Assembly: GCA_029959085.1 (NCBI GenBank) | Contig: JARWIR010000005.1 | Location: 51,710,733-51,774,732, forward strand | Source: Nemophila menziesii | Lineage: Eukaryota; Streptophyta; Magnoliopsida; Boraginales; Hydrophyllaceae | DNA length: 64,000 nt | Direction: 5' to 3' | Shown here: positions 21,157-32,666 of the stretch, piece by piece | How positions within the stretch are numbered: the stretch's first letter is position 1 | How the letters are laid out: every line of letters starts with the position of its first letter | The notes under the pieces: model-generated | Told to the model about the DNA's origin: nothing | The model's database searches: none | Seen by the model: the letters and a program-made list of their open reading frames with translations, nothing else | Translations under genes and position numbers: made by a program

Positions 21157-24100
21157 GCTTCCTTGACAATGTCTAGTATTAAGTCCATTTTTTGTCGTAA
21201 TAAACCTAGAATCGCTTGTTTTTTCAAAAGAAATGTTATGTGCAAAAGACTCTTTTGACGTTTTGAAAACTTTTAAGTATTTGAATAATTTTTTTAAAGA
21301 CCCTTTCGGGAGTGCCTACCACTCTAGGGGTACTGTGATCATTTGGCAGGCCACTGTCAATCTTGATGTTGTTTTTTTCTAGTCACTATCATGTAAATTT
21401 ACGTATCAATGATTATTTTTTCCCTATTATATTGTGTGTGTGTGTGTGTGTGTGTGTTCATGCGCCTAACAATTTTGAGGTTTGTATTAATTTATGGTAT
21501 GATACAACTAATTGGAGTAATAATATTATGAACCTTGGATAATTATTTATGGTTTAATTATATTTTTAATGTTAATGAAAAATATATCAATACAGCTCCT
21601 AATAAAATATATATGTAACAGAATTTAACAATTGTATCTCGAATAGTGGTCTAGTTGAAATTCAATCCTATGGGTGTTTTTTTACTTGGATTAACCGTCG
21701 TAGTAATGATAATCTCATCAATGTTAAACTTGATCGGGACTTTGTATCCAATGATTGGCTTAGAAGGTTCTCAAATGCATAAGTGTTCGTTCCGCCAGTT
21801 GTTGGGTCAACCATTCTCCTCTTATTCTTCAATATGATTCATCAATGAGGCAGTAAGATAAAAGTTTTAGATTCGAATCGTATTGGTTAGAGCATAAAAC
21901 TGTTCTCAAGTAGTAAAATCAGCATGGTGGTATCCAGGTAATGAAATCTCACTACCTATGTTTGTCAATAAAATAGATAACACAATCACATCTTTTAAAA
22001 TATGGAGTATAAGAACATATAAAATCATGAAAGAAAAATTCAAGAATTAAAATAACAGACTTGTGGAATTATCAAATTTAGAATCAACCAAGGATATACA
22101 ACAAGAAGAGAGATACATAAAGGAAACGATTAGAATTGCGTATGAGAATGAAAAAAATTGGTTGTATAGTGCTAGACAAGTATGAATTAAACGTGGAGAT
22201 AAGAATATTAAATTATTTCCCATATCAACATTTCAACAAAGGAACGGGAACATAATTTTGCGAATTAAAAATAAAGATGAAATTTAGAAAGAAGAAGTAT
22301 CGGACGTTCAAAGTTACTTCCAAAATTATTACAAAGCGTTATTCAAAGATATATCTTCTAAAAATGGAACAGAAAGTGGAAGGTATCCATCAATAAGTTA
22401 CGCAATAAATGAATAATAATTTACTAAACCACCGACTATGTAGGAGGTTCAGAAAGCAGTCTTTAACATGTCACCAACCAAATCAAATGGACCACATGGT
22501 TTATACTGTAAGTTTTATCAAGAATTTTTTAATTTTATTGAATGTGACGTGTTTTTGATGGTTCATGATTTCTTTAATAATAATATATCTCTCGATACTT
22601 TAAATGATACATTGATAACTTTAATTCCTAAAGCAGATCCACATGAACAAATCGGTGATTATAGACATATATCGTGTGTTACTTTTGGATATAAAATTAT
22701 TGCAAATATCATAGCTAATAGTATCCAGGAGTATATGAATGATATAGTATCACTAGCTCAACCAACATTTATTAAAGGTCAATCGATACAAGATAATATA
22801 TAGGTGGCGCGGAAATTTCCTTTTACATGAAGAGAAAAAGGAAAAACCTGAAACACATGGCGGCCATCAAGTTAGATATGGCAGAAACATAAGATCAGGT
22901 ACGTTAGCATTTTATTATTATTATTTTACAATAGTTGGGATTTTTAGAGATCTGTATAAGGTGGACTAACATTGTATTTCTTCGATTTCTTTTCAAATCA
23001 ATTTCAATAGTGACAGAATGAAAAATATTTAAGCCAGAAAGGGGATTTAGACAAGGAGACCCTATTTCCCCTTTCTTATTCTATTTTATGACGGAAGCTA
23101 TGATAGGTAACACATTTATTATTTGCCGATAATTATCTATTTTTCTTAGCACTCGAAGAGCGCGAGATTGACGTCTTTCAATATATCAATATTTATTGTG
23201 TACGTTCGGGAAAAATGCATCAATTTTAATAAATCTTCAATTTGTTATAGTCATGACACACTGATGGATATAAGGAATGATATCAGTGAAAGTCTGCACA
23301 TTCATGAAAAGAATGATCTTGGTTAATATCTAGGTATACCTCTTTGTCATAAAAAGATCAAAGACCCAAACTTTAAACAGAATAGCGGAAAAAGAATTTC
23401 AAAAAAACAGAGAGATGGAAGACACATCTCATATTGGACGGAGACAAAAAAGTTTTGATTAAAGTTATATTACAGACAATTCCAACGTATACAATGTGAA
23501 TCTTTTCTTTCCCAATCACTTTCTATAATAAATTAATTTCCGAAACTTCAAACTTCTGGTAGAATCCTGGTGAGGGAAATCAAATTTGCTGGCTTTCTTG
23601 GAAGAAGTTAGATGTTGGGAAATTATTAGGTGAAATGGAATTTCGAGGTTTTAAAAGAATGTATACAACACTACCCACGACTCAAGCTTGGAGAATTTTG
23701 AACAACCAAGATATGCTGGCTGTGAGACTTCTGAAAGGTATTTATTTTCCTAAATCCAACTTTATGGATATTAAATTAAGACAAAGCAGGACATGGTCAT
23801 GGGATAGTCTCAGAGAAGGACATGATTTTTCGAAACAAAATGGTATGTACCAGATAGGAGATGGAAAATTTATCGATATTTAGAATGATAAATGGTTAGA
23901 TACACCATGAAAGCTGGAACAACCACCAAATTGTAATTTGAAGAAAGTAAATGAATTATAGAATAAAAATACGTCAGAATGGAATACAAAACTTTTGGAT
24001 AATATTTTTCCAAGGCCAATAGTACCAGTTATTACTAGGATAAAGATCTTGTAGCCAGAGTTCCAATATCATTTCATTTGGCCACACTCTAAAAACGGAG

Positions 24101-24385
24101 AATATTTTTCAAAATGGGGTTACAAGATTCTTATGGATAATCAAATATTTGGCAAGCCGCATCGAACGACATCAATCCTAGATACAAACAAAAGTCTATG
24201 GAGAACGATCTGGAAGGCTAATATACCAACAAAGTCAAGAATATTTATCGGAAAGAATGCAATAACACAATACCTATTGGGATCATCTGGATATAAGAAA
24301 GTGTGATGCATTGGCCGAATGCGCCTGATGTCACTCCCTCGAAGAAACATTAGAACGCCTATTGTTAACTTTTGGAATGTGTCAG
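21157..24385 (+). pseudogene. LINE I, part 2: ORF2 endonuclease, RT, zf-RVT
   Basis: The main part of ORF2, with many stops. Visible in order: the endonuclease C-terminal half (near 21600-21830, MGVFLLGLT..., reading as a decayed NGVFFTWTN motif), the SPTKSNGPHGLYCKFYQE and LITLIPKAD start of RT (22471-22640), RGFRQGDPISPFLFYFMTEA (about 23043-23100), a YLGIPLCHKK thumb segment near 23325, and the zf-RVT region (about 23640-24385) with TQAWRIL and LWRTIWKANIP. It ends LERLLLTFGMCQ exactly at the edge of element D and continues at 47766. It would reverse-transcribe LINE RNA; this copy is dead. Confidence 0.85.
21433..21457 (+). repeat. (TG)n microsatellite
   Basis: About 12 TG units within the decayed LINE ORF2. 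Confidence 0.9.
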
Positions 24386-26185
24386 TGGTGTCTCCTAGTG
24401 TGTTCTAAATAAACACACCTAAAAAGGCAAGACACGTACCGCAAGTGTACGGGTCGTCCAAGTAATATCCGGTAAACGGGATCGATCTCAGGGACGGATT
24501 AGGTATGATTAAAGTGTTATACAATAAATAGAAGTAGTTGCTTCAATGAAAAATTAAAAGTAAATAAATATATTTTTATGTTGTTTTCGATTAAAGGGCT
24601 AAAGTGCAATTAAAGTAAATATTAAACTAAAATTAAACTAATGCAAGAAAATAAATATGAAGAGACTAAAAGATGAGAGAATAGTACTTGAGTCACGCTA
24701 GGTTTCACCAAAATAAACTTAATCAATGCTTCTTCTAAGGGACAAATTAGTAACTAGTAATAGAAGGGATTCTAGATTCTCCTAACCCCCGTCAAGGTGG
24801 ACTTAGGAGCTATTCTCAGGTGTTACAAACCCCGTCAGGGCGATCATAATCCACCTTCGAATGTCAAGTTCTCTACCCAATTGGCTATAAGATTAACTAA
24901 GTCCGTCAGGATCAATAATTTCTATCTTACGTTTATTATCTATGTCAGTAATTAAACCCCCCGTCAAGATGATCACTTCCCCACCAAAGTGAATAGCCTA
25001 ATTACTCAAACCTATGTCTAATTGGTCAAATTAAATATAGTGAAATTAACTTACGATAACAAACAATACTAAATTACTCAATTCGAATTAAATTATAAAA
25101 ATCCCAAATCAGAAAGCATTAACTAAATAAATTAAGGTTCAACCCTTACAGCGATTCTCAAGCACTTAAGAAGTTTAGCTCATAATGGAAAATAAAACTA
25201 AAACAAATAAATTAAAAGACATAATGTTTTACAGAAAGAAAATAAATAAACCTAATGAAGAGGTTGGGTTTGGCTTGAATTGGAGATATAGACGGTCTCC
25301 AACTCTCAGCTTTCTTCCTTCCTGCTTGCTTTGACTTGAATCCTTAAGCCTCTTTGATAATGATATGAAGTGTGTGTAAAAGAGGAGGCTAAGGGGTGTA
25401 TTTATAGGTGTTAGGAGCCTCTAGGTCGAATTTACTTGGAGTGGAAGATAAGTTAAGGACTCTCAAATTCGTAGCTCTAAATTCTAGGAATGGTAAGATT
25501 CTTCTGCTGATTTGATTTGGTCATATCTTTTTCAATACTTATCCGTTTGAGAAGTTCAAATATATGAAACCACTTTTCTTGGAAATCTCTTTCTATTGGT
25601 GCAGACCATTCGTCCAGAATCCTTGCCAATCTTTAATTATGAATTAATCTCTAAAACGTGGCTGGAATTTCAGATTTCAAAAGGCAGCTTTATCTTTTCC
25701 TCCTTTGAATAAATCTTTCCTAAATCTTCTTATTTCCATGTAAATCTTCTTTCCTTTCATCTTTATCTTGACTTGGTCTCTAAGTAATTACCATTTATCT
25801 TTTAAAGCTTCACATTAAATAAATAATTAAACCGCATATGCTTAAAAAGAATAAATCAATAAATCAAGAAACCGAAATAGGAAAGTGTACTCTAAAAATA
25901 GAGACTTGACGTAAAAACATTTCCTAACACTCTAAAATACACTAAGACTTTATTCTCACTTCCCCACCTTGGATCGGTCTTTCATGAAATTCAAGAACCT
26001 ATTTAACTTTGCATCAAAAATAGTCAAATTTACGCACAAAAGCTCAGAAAATGCAAATAGTTAAATTCCAAGGGGGAAAAGTGTAATATGACAAATTATG
26101 CATAAAAGTCTAGCTAATAAGTCAATAATTCACCTAAAATGATGTCTCCAGAGGGCTAATAATTAGAACAAATAGGGAGACATCA
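24386..26185 (-). mobile_element. 3' LTR of element D
   Basis: 1800 bp with TG...CA ends; on the minus strand it starts TGATGTCTCCCTATTTGTTC. It contains four copies of a CCGTCAGG-like motif (24788-24970) and a TATAAATA box (minus strand, 25399-25406). Outer flank is the target-site duplication GTCAG and LINE I. Confidence 0.92.
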
Positions 26186-26201
26186 AGACCCCCAACTCAA
26201 A
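26186..26201 (-). promoter_or_regulatory. Terminal PPT of element D
   Basis: AGACCCCCAACTCAAA on the plus strand (TTTGAGTTGGGGGTCT on the element strand), directly against the 3' LTR. Confidence 0.85.
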
Positions 26202-27658
26202 CGTTTGTCGTCCCGACAAAGTAAAATTAAAACCAAGGCCCCTTTTAGGTGAATGCAGAAGGTAGAATCTAAAAAATATTCCCAAAGCACAACTTAAAAC
26301 AAATCTCATATAGTCTAATCTAGGAATTAATATACATCTACACTTATCATGCAAAATCAAATACAAAACAATATCAATCCAAAATTAATTTCACAATGCA
26401 TAAGGTTATGCTCAATACTTATCTCAAGATGGTGGCTATAGGGTGTTCCTCGATCTTTACTTGCTTTGAACGCTCCACTTAGAATTCTCCCTATTAACTC
26501 ACTGTGCATCTAGGAATCACGAGGTCTTTACGGTTTTAGCATAGGCTGAAGGACGGTATGTTATGTATATTTGGTAAATTTGAAGTGAGCTTTTGGCTCT
26601 CTCCTCACTTACCATCAACAACTGTCCCAGAGCTTGAGTTTACACTCGAATAACGTTCTCACTCAACCCAATTGACGCGCTTAATTAGCATCCCCAAATT
26701 AATCCCATAAGCATTAAGGATGATTCACTTAAAATTTCCACTTTGCCGGTCCGAATATATTCTTTTCAAATCATTTACTCAATTCTTTTCTTTTTGTATA
26801 GCCATGACTCCCTTTTTGATGTTGAGATATCATGCTATTTTTCATAGTTATGCCTATTCATAACTTGAGCTCGAAGCTTCTTTTACATTCACTATTACAC
26901 CGGCAAAGGGTTACAATATAATAAACCTGTGAATCATCATCATGTATAGCACAAAGCACAATTGATAAGCTCAAAAAAAATCCCAACCCAATAAATTCCC
27001 ATAATGGTAGACCCACCACCCCAAACTCAAGCTCAAGACAGGAAGTCTCAGGATCGTGATTCAAGTGCGGGTCATATGGTCATGCCTAACAATCTAAAGG
27101 GATATTGGCTTATAATGTGGCGACAAAAGAAAGGCTTAAAGGCTAAAAATTTGGCTACGAAGGATACAATTAATTCAGGGATAGAAGGCCAAAAAGGGTT
27201 CAAAGGGCTAACAAAGAACTGCCTCTATCATTTTCCTATCTACACAACTTGCCTCTAGTTCATACCTAAGTGGGTTCTCTACTCATTTAGATCTCACGTT
27301 CTACAAACCACCCATTATCCTTAAGCACAAGTTTACTTCTTTTGCATTGTTTATAAATTCTTCCTATCAATTATCTCATATTTGCATGCAATCAAAGTGT
27401 GTTTAATATTAACTCCTAAAGTCAACTATTTTCTATCATAAATTCATAAAAAAGCATGCTTGATGGGGGTATTTAAAACACTCTACAGTCAAGCACAACC
27501 CTAAAAAAAATTCTTTCTGAAAAGCATGTAAAACACACAAAATTGGGATGAGGCAACGAACCCCAACCCAAACTCAAAAGTGAGTCGTGTCCCCACGACT
27601 CGAAAAAGACTCAATAAAGCAATAAAAACTAAACTACCTAGTTAGTGCCTACCATTAG
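26202..27658 (-). other. 3' untranslated region of element D
   Basis: Non-coding on the element strand. It holds a hairpin (27582-27601) with an adjacent G-rich tract (27559-27577), the ATATGACCCGCACT block (27066-27079), and an ACCGGCAAAGTGG block near 26740-26752. These are the same landmarks, in the same order, as in E. No gene seen. Confidence 0.65.
27559..27601 (-). promoter_or_regulatory. Hairpin plus internal PPT-like tract (element D)
   Basis: Stem GAGTCGTG / CACGACTC (27582-27589 and 27594-27601) with a 4-nt loop. It is followed on the element strand by TTTGAGTTTGGGTTGGGGTT (27558-27577). Confidence 0.6.
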
Positions 27659-28114
27659 TTAAGAAGAAGAATTAGAACGGGGTACCTGGCCATGAAGATC
27701 CATCGTGTCCTCCTCCGAAGGGGAAGAATAACTATCAATATCCATGAACAAAGTTACGTCTTCCAATGTTGACTTAATCTGTGTAATTTCCTTCCAAAGT
27801 GCTCCGATGTCTAGTCGTAAAAGTTTGAATTCTTGTTGCAAATTGTGAGCCCATGGAGGAATACCAGAATTAGTTTGAGAAGAAGAAGAACTTTGAACTT
27901 GAATTTGTATCTTGTCTCTAGGCTTTGATGATACCCTCATCCTTGCTGTTAATTTCCCGTGTTGTGGTGGTGCAGGTGCCTTTTCTTCTTGTGTTTCTTC
28001 AATAGGATCATTAAGATTGATGGCCTTTTCAATCGTAGAACCAGGCAAATTCTTGTTCTTCCCTAGGATACAACACCTCTTCTTGTAATCCAAAGCATCT
28101 GTTCTGTTCGTCAT
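27659..28114 (-). CDS. Small conserved third ORF (element D), unknown function
   Basis: 151-residue ORF downstream of pol. It shares its layout with the ORF at 42855-43298 in element E: a basic head (MTNRTDALDYKKRCCILGKN, then LPGSTIEKAINL), an LTARMRV motif, a Ser/Gln-rich spacer, a PPWAHNLQQEF...LWKEI segment of coiled-coil type, and an acidic end with MDLHGQ. There is no signal peptide, membrane segment or known enzyme motif. It occupies the position of the env-like or third ORF of Athila elements. Element B has a longer version with a middle domain; here that middle seems deleted. Conservation of the protein between two diverged elements suggests it was once selected. Confidence 0.6.
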   Translation of the reverse strand: MTNRTDALDYKKRCCILGKNKNLPGSTIEKAINLNDPIEETQEEKAPAPPQHGKLTARMRVSSKPRDKIQIQVQSSSSSQTNSGIPPWAHNLQQEFKLLRLDIGALWKEITQIKSTLEDVTLFMDIDSYSSPSEEDTMDLHGQVPRSNSSS

Positions 28115-28474
28115 GGTTGATTTGACCCCAAACTCAAGTTATACCAAGGATAGAATAAAGTTAAGAAAACTTGGTATAGCTTGAGTTTCTTGCTTGGATT
28201 AAATGAAAGAAGTTGGTTTCTTTGACAAATCTTGGAAGAACTCTTGAAAGCTTGATGATCTTGATTGTGTTTAATGGTGTTTGTGATGAATTTGATGAAG
28301 ATGTTATGTTTATGGAGGATGGAGGAGAGATTTAATGATGTTATTGTGTTTGTTGTGGAGGTTTAATCAAGCTTCAAGGTGTTTTTATAAGGTAGGGAGC
28401 TGGAAAATTCGTATGGAAGAGGCTAGGGTTTATCTCTTTAAGGTTAGAAGTTGACTGGGCTTTGATCTCTTCAC

Positions 28475-28860
28475 AAACCGCCTGGCGTGGTGCATCCCTG
28501 CGGTGCATGGGTAGTCCGCAGGGGTAGTCCGTGCGCAACAGCTGTTGAAAATTTTTGTCCTCTGCCTTGTACCCGTGCTAGCACCCCGTGGCACGTGTTT
28601 TGTGCCTGCGGTATAGGGGTACGGTGCATGGGTACTCCGCGCCTGCTCCGTGAAAAAACCCGCGGTACATACCCCGTGGCACGCGTTTTGGGCGTGCGGT
28701 GTAGGGTGCGGTGCACCGCGCCTATCATCTTCTATTTTTTTCTCGCCTCTGGATACGACCCGTGGTGCGCGACCCGTGGTACGGGTTTTTGGGCGCGGTA
28801 CATCCCTGCGGTATAGGGGGTACACCGCGGGGGTAGTCCGCGCCAGACTTTTTCGTTTCC
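28475..28860 (-). repeat. GC-rich ~108-bp tandem repeat (element D)
   Basis: About three and a half diverged units with CCCCGTGGCACG(T/C)GTTTT boxes (near 28588 and 28672) and GCGGTGCA/GCGGTATAGG segments. It lies between pol and the third ORF, as in C and E. Short ORFs in all frames here come from the GC-richness and are not taken as genes. Confidence 0.8.
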
Positions 28861-29048
28861 TAGCACCCCCAACTCGATTCCTGCACTATTAACACAATAC
28901 CCTTCTCATTTCTTTATAAGTAGACACTAAAACTTGACACTAACTTAGAATTATACACTAGGAATTAAAGTACTTAAAGCAATAAACTAATATACAATTA
29001 AATGGCTTTTGTTTAACGTCGTTAAACTCGGCGGGTTACCTCTCGCGA

Positions 29049-32000
29049 CTATTCGGCTTCAAGGAGGTACATGACCTCCCCGGGATGTGGATACACCATG
29101 CGATTAGTATCCTCGCCCCCATGATAAACTTTCAATCGATGACCATTCACCATAAAAGTGTGGTGCTCGATTGGATGTTCAATCTCTATAGCTCCATGAG
29201 GCGTAACTTTGGTCACCACGTAAGGACTAGACCACTTCGATCTCAACTTTCCCGGATAGTTACTGAACTTGGAGTTGTATTTCAGAACCTTCTGTCCAAC
29301 TTCAAACTTTTTCACGCGAATACGGTTGTCATGCCATCTCTTAGTGTTCTCCTTATAGAGTTTATCATTTTCATCGGCATGTAACCGAAACTCATCAAGT
29401 TCATTCAATTTCATCATACGATTCTCACCGGCCAAAGTAGTATCTAAGTTCAACTGCGCTATTGCCCAATATGCACCCAATTCAAGTTCAAGAGGTAAGT
29501 GACAAGCCTTACCATAAACCATACGATACGGAGATGCACCAACGGGAGTTTTGAATGCAGTATGATAGGCCCATAAAGCATCCTCTAACTTTGTTGACCA
29601 ATCTTTTCTTGTAGGACCAACAGTCTTCTCTAGGATAGATTTTACTTCTCGTTTTGAAACCTCAGCTTGACCGTTGGCTTGTGGATGATACGCGGTAGAA
29701 ACTCGATGTCGTATCCCATTCTTCTCAAGCACTGTCTTCAGATATTTGTTCACAAAGTATGAACCTCCATCACTGATAATAACTCTGGGTGTACCATGTC
29801 TAGTGAAAATTTGAGATTTCAAGAATTTAATCACTACTCGCGAATCATTTGTTGGTAGAGCTTTAGCCTCTACCCATTTGGACACGTAATCAACAACTAG
29901 TAGGATGTATTGATTTCCGTTGGATGGTACAAAGGGACCCATGAAATCAATACCCCAAAAATCAAATATTTCAACTTCGAGAACGTTGTTACGCGACATC
30001 TCATCCCTCTTGGATATATTACCAGTAAACTGGCATCTATGGCACTTCTTAACATACTCATGACAATCCTTATGTAATGTAGGCCAATAAAAACCGGATT
30101 GTAGTACCTTAGCAGCTGTGCGGTCGCCCTTGAAGTGTCCTCCATAAGGTGAATCGTGACAACCCGCAACCACTCCTACGACTTCCTTCTCAGGTATACA
30201 TCTTCTCACCATCTGATCAGCACATACTTTGTAGAGGAAAGGATCCTCCCAAAAGAACTGTTTAGCGCGGCTCATTAATCTCTTCTTGTCTTGTGAAGTG
30301 GCTCCTTCGGGAAAGTTACCACTTACAATAAGATTTGAAATGTCAGCGTACCACGGGGTAGCATCATAAATCGCAAATAGGCCTTCATCGGGGAATGTTT
30401 CATTAACTAGCTCAGGACTACTGTTCGACTCCGGACCTTCAAGACGTGACAAATGATCAGCAACTTGATTTTCACACCCCTTTCTATCTCTAATCTCCAA
30501 ATCAAACTCTTGTAGCAATAAAACCCATCTGATTAATCGTGGCTTCGCATCTTTCTTCTCCATCAAGTACTTAATAGCGGAATGGTCGGTGAATACAACA
30601 ATTTTCGCCCCAAAGAGATAGGAACGAAATTTGTCAAAGGCATAAACAACCGCTAAAAGCTCCTTTTCGGTTACCGTGTAATTAATCTGAGAACTGGTGA
30701 AGGTCTTGCTTGCATAATAAATCGAATGGAACACTTTATCTTTTCTTTGACCCAACACCGCACCCATAGCAGAATCACTAGCATCACACATATTTTCAAA
30801 TGGAAGTTTCCAATCAGGTGGTAGCACAATCGGCGCAGTAATCAGTTTCTCTTTAAGCTCTTGGATTGCCTTCATGCAAGCTTCATCAAAAAGGAATTTG
30901 GTGTCCTTCTCGAGTAAGTTGCACAAAGGTTTTGAAATCTTTGAAAAATCCTTGATAAAACGGCGATAAAACCCAGCATGGCCTAGAAAACTCCTTACCC
31001 CTTTTACAGAAACAGGAGGGGGAAGAGTTTTGATAACTTCAATCTTCGCACGATCAACTTCTAACCCAGCGCTTGATACTTTGTGTCCCAATACTATGCC
31101 TCCACGAACCATAAAGTGACACTTCTCCCAATTCAAGACCAAATCGGTTTCCTTACATCTAATCAATACTTTTTCTAGATTCTGCAAACAATCATCAAAG
31201 TTATCTCCAAAAACAGAAAAGTCATCCATGAATACCTCAAGAAATCGATCAATCATATCTCCAAAGATTGCCATCATGCAACGTTGGAAAGTAGCAGGTG
31301 CATTACATAGTCCAAAGGGCATCCTTTGGTATGCGAAAGTACCAAAAGGACACGTGAATGTGGTCTTGTGTTGGTCATCAGGATCTACGCAAATTTGATT
31401 GTAACCGGAATACCCATCTAAGAAACAATAGTACTCTCTACCGGCTAGCTTGTCCAACATCTGATCAATGAATGGGAGTGGAAAATGGTCTTTTCTAGTA
31501 GCCTTGTTCAACTTTCGGTAATCCATACAAACTCTCCAACCAACAACGGTCCTTGAGGGTATGGCTTCATTCTTGTCATTCAGGATAGTAGTGATACCAC
31601 CTTTCTTCGGTACGCATTGAACTGGACTCACCCAATCGCTACTAGCTATGGGGTAGATAATCCCCACATCTAGTAGCTTGATCACTTCTTTCTTTACCAC
31701 TTCCTTCATCGCAGGCATCAATCTTCTCTGTCCTTCAACTGAACGTGTACTGTTGTCCTCCAGAATGATCTTGTGTTGGCAATAGGAAGGGCTAATGCCT
31801 TTAATGTCAGCAATAGTCCAACCTATCGCCTCTTTATTCGCTCTTAGTACACGCAATAGTTTGTCTTCTTGAGGACCTGTTAAAGTAGCTGAAAGAATAA
31901 CAAGTAGAGTGTTGTTAGTGCCTAAATATGCATACCTCAAGTGGGACGGAAGTGGTTTCTCTTCTAGCTTCGGGGGAGACTCAATGGATGGTTTCTTTGG

Positions 32001-32666
32001 AGGCTCAATCTCCCCTGCATCACGCAATGGTTCGTAGGCTAGACGCCTATATTTTGGATTCTCAGAGTTAAGAGCTGCCACTGTGTCGGCTAGCTCTTCC
32101 ATCATCTCCGGTATATCTAATGTTAACGCAGCCTGCAAGATGTCATCATAATTAAAACAATCAAATACCTCTTGTGCGGCGTGTTCTGCTATATCCATTC
32201 GAAAACAATCTCCGGGAACATCTGGGAATTTCATGGCTCGAAATACATTGAATTTGACCTCCTCGTCTTGGATTCTCATGGTTAATTCGCCGTTCTCTAC
32301 ATCAATCAAGGTACGCCCCGTGGCTAGGAATGGTCGTCCCAAGATGATGGGGACATTCCTATCCGCGTCGTATTCAAGGATAACAAAATCTACAGGAAAA
32401 ACTAGAGTACCTGCCTTGACGAGGACATCTTCGATTCGTCCTTCTGGGTGCACGAGGGATCTATCTGCCATTTGTAGGACCATAGAGGTAGGCCGCATAT
32501 CTCCAATTTTCAGCATATCAAAAATTGATTTGGGCATGAGATTAATACTCGCGCCTAAATCGCATAAAGCTTTCCCTTTCCACTCACTACCAATCGATAT
32601 GGGAAGCGTAAAACTTCCAGGATCAAGTAGCTTTGGTGGTAGTTTGCTTTGACAGATGGCACTACA
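29049..32666 (-). pseudogene. Pol polyprotein of element D (PR-RT-RNaseH-IN)
   Basis: Athila-type Pol, open to its end after a single TAG (32667-32669) that separates it from Gag in the same frame. Domain order: protease with CDLGASINLMPKS (about 32527-32565) and [12 protein letters not shown] with [28 protein letters not shown] and catalytic FMDD (about 31221-31232); RNase H with TVTEKELLAVVYAF and VFTDHSAIKYL; integrase with an HHCC zinc domain (GHFKGD...CHRCQ, about 30030-30160) and DDE residues in [17 protein letters not shown] and EVSKREVKSIL. No chromodomain is seen, as usual for Athila. All catalytic residues are present, so the only visible lesion is the stop. Confidence 0.93.

Noticed and set aside
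24350..24385. Alternative left end of element D at AACGCC with TSD ATTAG/ATCAG
   Set aside because: This would make the 33-bp copies part of the LTR. LINE I ORF2 reads through these 33 bases into 47766 and aligns without gaps to LINE H, and the LTRs are exactly 1800 bp with TG...CA ends at 24386, so the bases belong to the LINE.
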